Made by a program: the position numbers and the translations under genes. From positions 1 to 32,807 of the forward strand of contig DASUUK010000012.1 in assembly GCA_036374135.1 (NCBI GenBank): a stretch of 32,807 nucleotides of DNA, written 5' to 3'. Of the stretch, positions 16,801 through 24,807 are shown in pieces (position 1 is the first letter of the stretch; every line of letters begins with the position of its first letter). The stretch comes from Euzebyales bacterium. GTDB taxonomy: Bacteria > Actinomycetota > Nitriliruptoria > Euzebyales > JAHELV01. Under the pieces are notes generated by a model. That model did not search any database, was not told the origin of the DNA, and saw nothing but the letters and a program-made list of their open reading frames with translations.

Positions 16801-17269
16801 GCGTGTCACCGGTGGTCGCGGGCGTCTCAGCGGTGCGCGCACCGTCGGTCGTGCCGGCCGCGGCGGTCCGCGACCCGACCGGCCGCACGAATGGCGGGGG
16901 CAGGGACGGCACACCGTCGTCACCGTCATCCGCAGGGGAGCGGCCGGGAGCCTGTCGCCCTCGCCCGCCCGGTCCCTTCGCGGGGGGAGGCAGCCCGCTG
17001 TCTCGTCCGCTGGCCAGCTCGCGCCGGTCGCGCACGACCTGATCGCGCCGGGCGACGGTGCGCGACGGACGGCGGGCGGCGCCGTCGCGAGAGGCAAGCG
17101 ATCGCGCCGCGTCGCCCACGATCGTGACGGCATCCACCGCGGCGTCCGCGACGGTCGAGCCCACGGCGGCCACCGCCTGCTTCCACGGCGCGAGCTTCGG
17201 GCGTGCCACAGTCTTCCGGTCCGCGCCGGATGATGCGGTGTCGCGATCGGATCGCGTCGTCTGACTCAT
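13814..17269 (-). CDS. class A penicillin-binding protein with long disordered N-terminus, PASTA domain and Gly-rich tail
   Basis: Bifunctional peptidoglycan synthase, 1151 residues. Residues 1-390 are a predicted cytoplasmic Ala/Asp/Thr/Pro/Gly-rich low-complexity region, much longer than usual. A transmembrane helix spans about 395-420. The GT51 transglycosylase domain has AAEDKKFFDHEG (catalytic Glu489), GGSTISQQVAR (520-530) and RKLKE. The transpeptidase domain has S769-S-F-K772, S828-V-N830 and K960-T-G-T963. One PASTA domain (about 1030-1095) begins VKVPDLVG. A Pro run and a Gly/Asn/Asp repeat tail (about 1109-1151) follow. The ATG at 17269 is the first start. TATGCT at 17301-17296 is a possible -10. 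It is transcribed against all its neighbours. Confidence 0.95.
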   Translation of the reverse strand: MSQTTRSDRDTASSGADRKTVARPKLAPWKQAVAAVGSTVADAAVDAVTIVGDAARSLASRDGAARRPSRTVARRDQVVRDRRELASGRDSGLPPPAKGPGGRGRQAPGRSPADDGDDGVPSLPPPFVRPVGSRTAAAGTTDGARTAETPATTGDTPLDNGTRPGPAAAEEPRDGAEHRAAGADTAGSVADADDADVHANDDRAATTAGTDATGATGAQVAGTPADATPAGAAATGEADTHEADPAGSAGVDDDDPAVADGHATADDPDGPADTDSAAAPGAIQTPDGDTSEQASDRVAGNGAASAGDGASPGPVGRHGLQPGRNGSTPAGGNGRAPAALLDAEDEDDAERAPVAAVTSVAGRATRAFRRVPRRSLVPAWMPPLRRRREREWPWLVRAAVFSLASLAGLAAIVVAAVALLPRAVAFASESADAELILPDDTAFDPLAQRTRILYANGSLLAILHGEEDRKPVRVESMPDHAWQAIVAAEDKKFFDHEGYDPAGIGRAFFANFRAGGVEQGGSTISQQVARLNFKEIGLDQSVERKLKEIAYAIALEERFTKEEILDRYVNQVYFGSGAYGLQAASEEFFRADVSKIRVDQAALLAGLISSPSAYNPRFNPDLAREQRDLVLDSMSEAGFVTEQHAEKLKTRPLKIQPPLRNTNRQPSIVEEVIGEIKANPVFGATVQEREDNLFTGGLRIRTTISPKLQKLAVETIESRYPSDNGQDGVTAAISTVDPRTGAIKAAASARRYNKQNFNVALRGRRQPGSSFKPFVMAEALRQGFSPSTTLDARSPMVFPQRWGPDWIVSNYGGASYGQIDMAAATKGSVNTYFAQLIQLVGVEKAVNMAEKLGISRVGVGEQGEYGPAIVLGGLRQGVTTVEMASAYGTFANNGVHIEPHLIAQVKQGNKVLYKREPQRTQALKPAVNAAALRMLKGPPSAGGTASYIAESVYPWPVAGKTGTTQLATDAWFVATTPVMSTAVWVGHKNGQVRMYGATGGGVAAPVWLDFMQQALSTRNVKDFPTVNEAEFVGKTVKVPDLVGRSAQDALNRLAKKKLIGRAQYQASAAPAGSVLWVSPSDSAQVGTTVYLGVSTGTPPPPPEPERSDTGGDGDSGGDGDGGGNSGGGNSGGGNDGGGNQGRGNGGGGGDD
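13827..13950 (-). repeat. coding GCC-rich short tandem repeats in the PBP tail
   Basis: Imperfect repeats of about 15 bp built on TTGCCGCCGCCGCTG encode the GGGNS/GGGND and GDGDSGG repeats at the C-terminus. They are likely to vary in copy number between strains. Confidence 0.75.
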
Positions 17270-17295
17270 GTCACGTGGTCGATCTGCCCGCCTGC

Positions 17296-17301
17296 AGCAT
17301 A
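17296..17301 (-). promoter_or_regulatory. possible -10 of the PBP gene
   Basis: TATGCT on the minus strand lies 26 bp before the PBP ATG. It matches the -10 consensus at four of six positions. No clear -35 was seen. Confidence 0.3.
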
Positions 17302-17544
17302 GCCGCCAGCCCCCTGGTGACCCCGAAGCCTAGACGGTGGAGATCGTGGAGTCAGCCGACATCGCACAACCGGCATGTCCGGCCGTGACATGCCGCCTGC
17401 GCGCATCCATCGTATGCCGTCGCGGGCCGAGCGACGGTCGGTGACGCGGGTGACGCAGCCGCTGCGATACCGTGGGGCGATGAGCCTGGCGACGTCGGTG
17501 CGGGGAGGACGCCGGACGCCGAACGACCGGACGAGACCACTGCC

Positions 17545-18858
17545 ATGAGCAGCCGGCGCAGCGCACTGATCCTCTTCCTGCTGGTGATGGGCCTGCTGTC
17601 GGCGGCGCCGGTCACCGGGGCGGCGGCGGACACGGCCGCCCCGGTGCTGGTCACCCGTCTGGACGGCACCGTCTCGCCGGTGTCGGCGAACGCGCTGATC
17701 GCCGCCGTCGACGACGCCGAGCGTCGCGGTGCCGCCGCCCTGCTCGTGGAGATCGACACGCCCGGCGGCCTGCTCACCTCGATGCGCGAGATCGTGGGCC
17801 GGTTCCTGAACGCCGACGTCCCAGTGATCACCTACGTCGCCCCCAACGGCGCGCGTGCGGCGTCGGCGGGCACGCTGGTCGTGTTCAGCGGCAACATCGC
17901 GGCGATGGCCCCGACCACCACCATCGGTGCGGCGACGCCGGTCACATTGGACGGCGGTCAGGTCGGCGACAAGGTGGTCAACGACGCCGCGTCGTATGCC
18001 GAGGCCGTGGCGCAGGCCCGGGGTCGGGACACCGCGTTCGCCCGCCGCACCGTGACGGAGGGCGAGTCGGTCACGGCCCAACGGGCGCTCGAGGTGGGGG
18101 CGATCGACCTGATCGCCCCCAACCGCCTGACCCTGCTCGCGCAGGTCGACGGCCAACAGGTCGTGACGGCCGACGGTTCGGCGACGACGCTGGCGTTGCG
18201 GGGGGCACCGGTCGAGGAGTGGGACCGCGCGACCACGACGGGGCTGCTCGAGTGGCTCGTCGACCCCAACCTCACCTTCGTCCTGCTGACACTCGGCACG
18301 CTCGCGCTCCTCGTCGAGTTCGCCAACCCCGGCATCGGCGCAGGCGGCATCGTCGGGGTGATCCTGCTGCTGCTGGCCGCCTACTCGCTGTCGCTCCTGC
18401 CCACGACGATGATCGGCATCGCGTTGCTGCTGCTGGCCGGTGGCCTGTTCATCGGCGAGCTGTTCGTGCCCGGCATCGGCGTGCTCGCGGCCGGCGGTAC
18501 CGTGGCGCTGGTGCTCGCCGGGCTGTTCCTGTTCGACGACACGACGGGCCTGGCAATCTCGCAGCCCGTGCTGATCGGGGTCGCCGTGCTCGCGCTGCTC
18601 AGCAGCAGCGCGCTGGCGGCAGTCGTGCGTGGCACACGCTCGCAGCCGTACCGGCTGGACGACGAGCAGATGATCGACCGCATCGTCGAGGTGGTCGTGG
18701 CCGACGGCGAGCAGGGCCAGGCGATCGTCAACGGAGAACGGTGGCACGTGCGGACCGATGACCCCCCGCTGGAGCGCGGGATGCTGGTGCGAATCCTGGA
18801 GCGGCACGGCCTTACACTGCTCGTCGAACCGGAGGACGACGACTGGCGGTACGGATGA
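17545..18858 (+). CDS. NfeD family membrane-bound ClpP-class serine protease
   Basis: A 437-residue full-length NfeD protein. It has a signal peptide or first membrane helix at 5-25 (ALILFLLVMGLLSAAP), then a ClpP-fold protease domain: VEIDTPGGLLTSM, and PNGARAASAGT with Ser107 as the likely nucleophile and Lys143 (VGDKVVND) as the likely general base, as in the archaeal homologue PH1510. Four to five membrane helices follow (about 235-370), then a C-terminal OB-fold domain ending WRYG. In archaea this protease cleaves the C-terminus of the stomatin encoded beside it, and the next gene here is a stomatin with an ATGA overlap. The start at 17545 has only a weak ribosome-binding site. Confidence 0.93.
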   Translation: MSSRRSALILFLLVMGLLSAAPVTGAAADTAAPVLVTRLDGTVSPVSANALIAAVDDAERRGAAALLVEIDTPGGLLTSMREIVGRFLNADVPVITYVAPNGARAASAGTLVVFSGNIAAMAPTTTIGAATPVTLDGGQVGDKVVNDAASYAEAVAQARGRDTAFARRTVTEGESVTAQRALEVGAIDLIAPNRLTLLAQVDGQQVVTADGSATTLALRGAPVEEWDRATTTGLLEWLVDPNLTFVLLTLGTLALLVEFANPGIGAGGIVGVILLLLAAYSLSLLPTTMIGIALLLLAGGLFIGELFVPGIGVLAAGGTVALVLAGLFLFDDTTGLAISQPVLIGVAVLALLSSSALAAVVRGTRSQPYRLDDEQMIDRIVEVVVADGEQGQAIVNGERWHVRTDDPPLERGMLVRILERHGLTLLVEPEDDDWRYG

Positions 18859-19634
18859 ACAGCTGGGTCCTGTTGCTGCTCGTGGTGCTGGTCGCCATCG
18901 GGCTGCTCGCCGTCAACGGCATCAACATCGTGCCGGAGTACGAACGGGCCGTCGTCTTCCGCCTGGGTCGGGTCGATGACGACCCGCGCGGTCCCGGACT
19001 GGTGTTCATCGTGCCGCTGCTCGAGACGATGCAGAAGGTGAACATGCAGGTCGTCACCGAGGACATCCAGCCACAGGACATCATCACGCGCGACAACGTG
19101 ACGGTGAAGGTCAACGCCGTGGCCTACTACCGCGTGGTCGATCCGGTGCGTGCCGTCGTCGACGTGCAGGACTACCGGTTCGCGACCTCGCAGATCGCGC
19201 AGACGACGCTGCGCAGCATCATCGGTCAGGCCGACCTCGACGAGCTACTGATCAACCGGGACGAGATCAACAGCCGGCTGCAGACGGTGATCGACGAGGA
19301 GACCAGTCCCTGGGGGATCAAGGTCACCAGCGTCGAGGTCAAGGACGTCGAGCTCGATGCCAACATGCGTCGCGCGATGGCCAGACAGGCCGAGGCCGAG
19401 CGGGACCGCCGGGCGATGGTGATCAACGCCCAGGGCGAGAAGGAGGCGGCGCTGACGCTGAGCGAGGCGGCCCGCGACCTCGAGGCGCATCCGGCCGCGA
19501 TGCAGCTGCGGCTGCTGTCGACGATGAGCGAGATCGCGTCGGAGCAGAACTCCACGCTGGTGCTGCCCATCCCGGTCGAGTTGCTGCGCTTCCTCGACGC
19601 CGGCCGGGGGCTGTCTCCGGAGACCCGCGCATGA
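18855..19634 (+). CDS. SPFH/stomatin-like membrane protein
   Basis: A 259-residue protein with one N-terminal membrane helix (WVLLLLVVLVAIGLLAV), then the SPFH/band 7 domain: NIVPEYERAVVFRLGR, RGPGLVFIVPLLE, TRDNVTVKVNAVAYYRV and TLRSIIGQADLDELL. A Glu/Ala/Arg-rich coiled coil (AMARQAEAERDRRAMVINAQGEKEAA) drives oligomerisation. The C-terminal segment STLVLPIPVELLRFL resembles the hydrophobic stretch cut by NfeD in Pyrococcus. It forms oligomeric membrane scaffolds and is the expected partner of the NfeD protease. The genes overlap by four bases on both sides. Confidence 0.94.
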   Translation: MNSWVLLLLVVLVAIGLLAVNGINIVPEYERAVVFRLGRVDDDPRGPGLVFIVPLLETMQKVNMQVVTEDIQPQDIITRDNVTVKVNAVAYYRVVDPVRAVVDVQDYRFATSQIAQTTLRSIIGQADLDELLINRDEINSRLQTVIDEETSPWGIKVTSVEVKDVELDANMRRAMARQAEAERDRRAMVINAQGEKEAALTLSEAARDLEAHPAAMQLRLLSTMSEIASEQNSTLVLPIPVELLRFLDAGRGLSPETRA

Positions 19635-19951
19635 GCGCGATCGTCGTGCTGCTCGTGGCGGTGGCCGTCGTGCTCGTGTTCGCCGTTGCGGTCGCGGTCA
19701 TGCGACTGGTCACGGCGCTGCGGAGGTTCGGTGACGCGGTGCAGAGCACGCAGCGGTGGTTGGAACCGGTGCTGGCCGAGCTCAACGAGGGCGGGCAGGT
19801 GGCCAGCCTGGAGGCGGCTCAGCTGCAGGCCAGCATCGCGGATCTTCGCGGAACCAGGTTCCACGAAACACGCGGTGGACCGGCTGCGCCGGACACGAAA
19901 CGACGTTCAGGTGGTCGCCGCCCCGGCGACGCCAGCGGCTACACTGCATGA
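19631..19951 (+). CDS. small single-pass membrane protein of unknown function
   Basis: A 106-residue protein that I do not recognise as a named family. Residues 3-24 are a strong hydrophobic helix (AIVVLLVAVAVVLVFAVAVA). A short amphipathic stretch resembling small methyl-accepting or DUF948-like proteins follows (LVTALRRFGDAVQST, RWLEPVLAEL), then a charged Gly/Arg-rich tail. The ATG overlaps the stomatin stop (ATGA), so it is the third gene of the NfeD-stomatin operon and may join that membrane complex. The tail after about residue 75 looks unconserved. Confidence 0.7.
   Translation: MSAIVVLLVAVAVVLVFAVAVAVMRLVTALRRFGDAVQSTQRWLEPVLAELNEGGQVASLEAAQLQASIADLRGTRFHETRGGPAAPDTKRRSGGRRPGDASGYTA
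19940..19945 (+). promoter_or_regulatory. possible -10 of tatA
   Basis: TACACT fits the -10 consensus and is placed so that transcription would begin at about 19952, just after the preceding stop and 40 bp before the tatA start. The -35 is unclear. Confidence 0.35.
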
Positions 19952-19991
19952 ACACGGTCTCTGATGCACGACACCGATCGAAGGGCTGCAG

Positions 19992-20198
19992 ATGCCAAAC
20001 CTCGGCGGACCCGAGCTGATCATCGTCCTCTTGATCTTCGTGCTGCTGTTCGGCGCGAAGAAGCTGCCCGAGCTCGGCGGATCGATCGGCAAGGGCATCA
20101 AGAACTTCAAGCGCGGCATCGACGAGGCGAGCGAGGACGACGACGCGGCCGACCACGTGGCCTCCGAGGACCGCGCGGCGCGCAGCGACCAGAGCTGA
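19992..20198 (+). CDS. tatA: Sec-independent translocase subunit TatA
   Basis: A 68-residue TatA protein that forms the pore or membrane-thinning component for export of folded proteins. PNLGGPELIIVLLIFVLLFG is the short membrane helix, followed by the conserved Phe-Gly hinge and the amphipathic helix AKKLPELGGSIGKGIKNFK, then an acidic disordered tail. The start is ATG at 19992, with GAAGGG about seven bases upstream. tatC follows 19 bp later. Confidence 0.95.
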   Translation: MPNLGGPELIIVLLIFVLLFGAKKLPELGGSIGKGIKNFKRGIDEASEDDDAADHVASEDRAARSDQS

Positions 20199-20217
20199 CG
20201 CGCACGACGCAGATGCA

Positions 20218-21033
20218 GTGACGCGGATCGAGCCCCGCCCGGACGCCACCGCCGGAGGCGATGGAGTTCTCGGCGGCAACATGACGCTCGTCGAGCACCT
20301 CGAGGAGCTTCGTTCACGATTGTTCAAGTCGGCACTGGCGATCGCGATCGCGTTCGTCATCGGCTTCGCGTTCCGCAACCTGCTGTTCGAGGTCCTCATC
20401 CAGCCGTACTGCGACCTGCCGGCGTCGATGCGCGCCGGGTCGCAGGTGTTCGACGCCGACGAGTGTGCGCTGATCGTCACCAACCCGCTCGGCGAGTTCT
20501 TCGTGACGCTCAAGGCGGCAGCGGTGCTGGCCATCGTCCTGGGTGCCCCACCGGTCTGCTACCAGCTGTGGCGGTTCATCACACCGGGCCTGCACGCCAA
20601 CGAGCGGCGCTTCGCGCTGCCGTTCGTGGTGCTGACCTTCGTGCTGTTCGCGGCCGGCGGTGTGTTCGCCTACATGGTCATCCCGCGGGGCCTGGAGTTC
20701 CTGGTCGGCTTCGCCGGCGACAACGTGGTGTCGCTGTTCGACGCCGACGAGTACATCACCTTCCTGCTCAAGACGATGCTGGGCTTCGGCCTGTCGTTCC
20801 TGGCGCCGCTGGTGATCGCGATGCTGACGCTGGCAGGCGCCGTCACGGCTGAGAGCCTGCGTCGCTACCGGCGGCACGCGATGTTCGGGGCCTTCGTGCT
20901 CGCGGCGATCATCACGCCCACCCAGGACCCGTTCACGATGCTCGTGATGGCGCTGCCGCTGGTCCTGTTCTTCGAGGGCAACATCATCTTCGCGCGCCTG
21001 ATCGAGCAACGGCGACGCACTTCGCTGGCCTGA
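20218..21033 (+). CDS. tatC: Sec-independent translocase subunit TatC
   Basis: Six-helix twin-arginine receptor subunit. MTLVEHLEELRSRLFKSALA is the standard N-terminal recognition element for the RR signal peptide. NPLGEFFVTLKAAAVLAIVLGAP, YMVIPRGLEFLVGF and ITPTQDPFTMLVMALPL are typical of the later helices. The frame opens at GTG 20218 (271 residues), but the conserved protein begins at ATG 20281 (250 residues). Neither has a strong ribosome-binding site, so the extra 21 residues are uncertain. helY starts 7 bp after the stop, forming a tatA-tatC-helY operon. Confidence 0.94.
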   Translation: MTRIEPRPDATAGGDGVLGGNMTLVEHLEELRSRLFKSALAIAIAFVIGFAFRNLLFEVLIQPYCDLPASMRAGSQVFDADECALIVTNPLGEFFVTLKAAAVLAIVLGAPPVCYQLWRFITPGLHANERRFALPFVVLTFVLFAAGGVFAYMVIPRGLEFLVGFAGDNVVSLFDADEYITFLLKTMLGFGLSFLAPLVIAMLTLAGAVTAESLRRYRRHAMFGAFVLAAIITPTQDPFTMLVMALPLVLFFEGNIIFARLIEQRRRTSLA

Positions 21034-21040
21034 CGCAGCG

Positions 21041-23713
21041 ATGCCCGTGGTGCCCGCCGCCTTCGTCGCGGCTTACGACTTCGCGTTGGACGACTTCCAG
21101 GTCGCCGGCATCGCCGCGTTGGATGCCGGTCGTTCGGTGCTCGTCGCCGCCCCGACCGGGTCGGGCAAGACGATCGTCGGCGAGTTCGCGACGTGGTCGG
21201 CGCTTCGCGATGGTGGCAAGTGCTTCTACACGACCCCGATCAAGGCGCTGTCGAACCAGAAGCACGCGGATCTGTGCGCGCGGTACGGAGCGGCGCGGGT
21301 CGGCCTGCTGACCGGTGATCGCAGCGTCAACGGCGAGGCCCCGATCGTCGTGATGACGACCGAGGTCCTGCGCAACATGCTCTACGAGCAGTCGCCGACA
21401 GTCCGTGGGCTGCGGTCGGTCGTACTCGACGAGGTGCACTACCTGGCCGATCGCGAGCGCGGAGCGGTGTGGGAGGAGGTGATCATCGGGCTTCCAGCGG
21501 CGGTGCAGTTGGCCTGCCTGTCGGCGACCGTGTCCAACGCGGAGGAGCTCGGCGCGTGGCTCGCCGACGTGCGGCTGGACTGCGAGGTGATCATCTCGGA
21601 ACGGCGCCCCGTGCCGCTCGACCACCACTACGCCATCGGCGGTGATCTGCATCCGATGTTCCGCGGCGGCCGGGGACGCTCGTCGGGGAGGGGACGGTCG
21701 CGTGGTCCGGTCCCCAACCCCGACGTCGTGATGCTCGAGCGCATGGCCGCCCGCCAACGACGGGCGCGCGGCCGCCGTGGCGGCCACGCCGGTGTGCGGC
21801 TGCGCCCGCCCCGGCGCAGCGAGCTGACCGAGATGTTGCGCCGCCGCGACTGGTTGCCGGCGATCGTGTTCGTGTTCAGCCGCACCGGGTGCGACCGCGC
21901 CGTCGACCACCTGATCGGCGACGGGGTGTCGCTGACCACCGGCGACGAGCGACGGGAGATCCGCCGGATCGCCCGCGAGATCACCGCCGACACCGACGCC
22001 GACGATCTTCGGGCGTTGGGGTTCCAGTGGCTGTCCGATGCGTTGCAGCGGGGGGTCGCCGCGCACCACGCCGGCATGGTGCCGGTGCTCAAGGAGCTCG
22101 TCGAGGCGCTGTTCGTACGGGGGCTCGTCAAGGTGTGCTTCGCCACCGAGACGCTCGCGCTCGGCATCAACATGCCCGCGCGGACGGTGGTCATCGAACA
22201 GCTCGAGAAGTGGGACGGTCAGCAGCACGCGCTGCTGACGCCCGGCCAGTTCACGCAGCTCACCGGTCGCGCGGGACGGCGCGGGCTCGACACCGTCGGC
22301 CACGCCATCGTCGCGTACCAGCGTCAGATCGACTTCACGCAGGTCGCCGGTCTCGTCGGTCGGCGCGTCGAGCCGCTCCGCTCCAGCTTCGCCCCGACCT
22401 ACAACATGGCAGTCAACCTCCTGCGGCGCCGGACGCTCGAGGAGTGCGAGACGCTGCTCGCGCAGTCGTTCGCGCAGCATCAGGCCCACGTTGCCGTTGC
22501 GCGGTCCGCCGAACGCATCGAGGACAACACCGAGGCGCTGGCCGGCTACGCGGAGCACCTGATCTCCGATGTCGGCGATGCCGGTGAGTACCTCGATCTG
22601 CGACGGGAGCTCACCCGGCTCGAACGATCGGGTGCCCGAGCCCGCCGTCAGGATCGGCGTCGGGCCGTGCTCGACGTGCTCGAGACCCTGCGCGACGGTG
22701 ACGTGGTGACGCTGGCCGCTGGCTCCGGCGTGGGAGTGGTCGTGGGCGCGGCCGGCAGCCCGCGCGCTCAGGTCGTCACCGACGACCGGCGGTTGATCCG
22801 TCTCCACCCACAGCAGTTCCGCCGTCCCCCCGCCGTCGTCGGGAGGGTCGCGCTGCCTACGTCGGGTGGACCGCGGCAGGCGTCGTACCGGCGCGAGGTC
22901 GCCGACGCGCTGTCGACGGTTCAGTCCTCGCCGTCGGATGACGGCGCCGCAGCGGGCGCGGACGATGCGGCCGAGCAGGCTCGCGCTGAACGCATCGCTG
23001 AACTGCGCGCCGCGGTCCGCGCACACCCGGTCCACACCGACGACCGGCGGGCCGACATCGAGCACTGGGCGGCCCGGTACGACGAGCTGGACACCGCCAC
23101 GCGTCGGCTGCAGGCCGACGTCGACCTCCGGACGGGCTCCCTGTCGAGGCAGCTCCGCCGCATCGTTTCGGTGCTGACCGAGTTGGGCTACCTCGAGGGC
23201 GATGCCGCGGCACCGGCACCGTCACCCGACGGACTGCGGCTGGCGATGCTGTACGCCGACGCCGATCTGCTGCTGGCCGAGTGCCTGCGCGACGGTGTGC
23301 TCGACGGTCTCGACGACGCCGACCTTGCAGCGGTGACCAGCGTGTTCGTCCATGAGACGCGCGCCCGCGACGTCCCACCGGTGTGGTACCCGACAGCGAC
23401 CGTCGCCGAGCGCGTCGAACGCGTCGAGCGCCACTGGGAACGGCTCGCCGGCATCGAGCGCTCGGCGGGGCTCGAAGCGACGCGCGCGCCTGACGCGTCG
23501 ATCGCGGGGCAGGTGTGGCTGTGGGCGCAGGGGGCCGAGCTTGATGACGTGCTCGACGGTGGTGCGCTGACCGGCGGGGACTTCGTGCGCGACGTCAAGC
23601 AGATCGCCGACCTGTCCCGCCAGCTCGGAGTGGCGTGCCGGCACACTGACGTCGGAGCACAGGCCCGGCGGGTGGCCGATCGGCTGCTGCGTGGGGTCGT
23701 GGCCGCTGCGTGA
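21041..23713 (+). CDS. helY: Ski2/Mtr4-like DEVH-box RNA helicase HelY
   Basis: An 890-residue superfamily 2 helicase of the Ski2-like type. Motif I APTGSGKT (37-44), motif Ia TTPIKALSNQK, motif II DEVH (130-133), motif III LSATVSN. The second RecA domain has AAHHAGMVPVLKELVEALF, FATETLALGINMPARTVV and motif VI QLTGRAGRRGLD. An Arg/Gly-rich insertion (about residues 205-260) and a C-terminal DSHCT-like helical domain follow. It probably remodels structured RNA; the substrate in actinobacteria is not settled. The order tatA-tatC-helY is the same as in Mycobacterium tuberculosis. Confidence 0.93.
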   Translation: MPVVPAAFVAAYDFALDDFQVAGIAALDAGRSVLVAAPTGSGKTIVGEFATWSALRDGGKCFYTTPIKALSNQKHADLCARYGAARVGLLTGDRSVNGEAPIVVMTTEVLRNMLYEQSPTVRGLRSVVLDEVHYLADRERGAVWEEVIIGLPAAVQLACLSATVSNAEELGAWLADVRLDCEVIISERRPVPLDHHYAIGGDLHPMFRGGRGRSSGRGRSRGPVPNPDVVMLERMAARQRRARGRRGGHAGVRLRPPRRSELTEMLRRRDWLPAIVFVFSRTGCDRAVDHLIGDGVSLTTGDERREIRRIAREITADTDADDLRALGFQWLSDALQRGVAAHHAGMVPVLKELVEALFVRGLVKVCFATETLALGINMPARTVVIEQLEKWDGQQHALLTPGQFTQLTGRAGRRGLDTVGHAIVAYQRQIDFTQVAGLVGRRVEPLRSSFAPTYNMAVNLLRRRTLEECETLLAQSFAQHQAHVAVARSAERIEDNTEALAGYAEHLISDVGDAGEYLDLRRELTRLERSGARARRQDRRRAVLDVLETLRDGDVVTLAAGSGVGVVVGAAGSPRAQVVTDDRRLIRLHPQQFRRPPAVVGRVALPTSGGPRQASYRREVADALSTVQSSPSDDGAAAGADDAAEQARAERIAELRAAVRAHPVHTDDRRADIEHWAARYDELDTATRRLQADVDLRTGSLSRQLRRIVSVLTELGYLEGDAAAPAPSPDGLRLAMLYADADLLLAECLRDGVLDGLDDADLAAVTSVFVHETRARDVPPVWYPTATVAERVERVERHWERLAGIERSAGLEATRAPDASIAGQVWLWAQGAELDDVLDGGALTGGDFVRDVKQIADLSRQLGVACRHTDVGAQARRVADRLLRGVVAAA

Positions 23714-23805
23714 TCGCGTCATCCGCGCCCGTGGCCGCAGAGAGCACACGACCCGATGACGTACGTCGGCGTGCACGTCGACGTCGGACCTGCGATCCTG
23801 CCTGC

Positions 23806-24807
23806 ATGACGCAGACCGACGAGCCGGCCGGGGCCGACCCGCAGCAACCGTCGGCGACCGCCGACGAGCGCGGGTCACCGTCGCGGTCGGGGCGGCTCGG
23901 CCCGGCGCGCCTCATCGTCAACCCATCCGCGGGCCACGGCGCCGCCCGCGCCGTCCTGCCACAGTTGACCGACGCACTGCGGGACGGTGGGCTCGAGTTC
24001 GATGTCGTGCACACGCCGGGTGGTGACGATGCCGGCGCCGCCGCCCGCGCTGCACTCGACGACGGCCTGCGCTACCTGATCGCCGTCGGTGGCGACGGCA
24101 CCGTCCACCACGTCGTCAACGGCATGTTCCGCGACCGGGAACCGGTGGCCGACGATGCCGTGCTCGGCGTGTGCGGCACGGGCAGCGGCGCCGACTTCGT
24201 ACGCAACTTCGGCCTGAACCGACCGCCGCAGGTCATCGCCCGCCATCTGCTGACCGACGACACCATGCCGATCGACGTCGGCGTCGTCGAGTTCACCACC
24301 GACGGCGGCGAGCGGGCCGAGCGGCTGTTCGCCAACATCGCCGAGGCGGGGTACGGCGCCGAGGTCGTCAAGCGCGCGGACCGCCTGCCACGTTGGCTCG
24401 GCCGCGTGCGCTACCTGCTGGCCGCCTGGGCATCGATCCGTGCCGTGTCGCGGGTCGACGCGCAGCTCAGCGTGGACTTCACGACCCGCGAGCTGCCGTT
24501 GGTCGAGCTGGTCGTCGCGAACGGCCAGTTCTTCGGTGGCGGCATGAAGGTGGCGCCGCGGGCGATCCCACAGGACGGCCGCTTCAGCGTGCTGGCGTTC
24601 ACCGGGAACCGCAGCCAGGTGTTCATGCTCACGACCGAGTTGTACGCCGGGGAGCACCTGCCACATCCGGACATCGTGGAGTACCAGTCGGCCAGCTGCG
24701 GCCTGACGACCGCTGAGCCGCTGCTGATCGAGGCGGACGGCGAAGTGCTCGGCACGACGCCGGCGCGGTTCAGCCTCCTCAAGCGCCGTCTACGGCTGAA
24801 GATCTAG
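23806..24807 (+). CDS. diacylglycerol kinase family lipid kinase
   Basis: A 333-residue DagK/YegS-type kinase. ARLIVNPSAGHGAAR (35-49) and AVGGDGTVHHVVNG (93-106) are the nucleotide-binding motifs, and GTGSGADFVRNF and VANGQFFGGGMKVAP are later family motifs. It probably phosphorylates diacylglycerol or another lipid at the membrane. The frame is open back to a GTG at 23710 that overlaps the helY stop, but the ATG at 23806 is preferred since residues before it are not family-like. It is followed without any gap by the next gene. Confidence 0.9.
   Translation: MTQTDEPAGADPQQPSATADERGSPSRSGRLGPARLIVNPSAGHGAARAVLPQLTDALRDGGLEFDVVHTPGGDDAGAAARAALDDGLRYLIAVGGDGTVHHVVNGMFRDREPVADDAVLGVCGTGSGADFVRNFGLNRPPQVIARHLLTDDTMPIDVGVVEFTTDGGERAERLFANIAEAGYGAEVVKRADRLPRWLGRVRYLLAAWASIRAVSRVDAQLSVDFTTRELPLVELVVANGQFFGGGMKVAPRAIPQDGRFSVLAFTGNRSQVFMLTTELYAGEHLPHPDIVEYQSASCGLTTAEPLLIEADGEVLGTTPARFSLLKRRLRLKI

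Noticed and set aside
15338-17233. Long plus-strand frame opposite the PBP gene
   Set aside because: Composition is Arg/Gly/Val-rich shadow sequence, and the minus strand holds a clear PBP.
23710-23805. GTG at 23710 as start of the lipid kinase
   Set aside because: The added 32 residues are Arg-rich and not family-like; ATG 23806 is closer to the conserved domain. The earlier start cannot be fully excluded.
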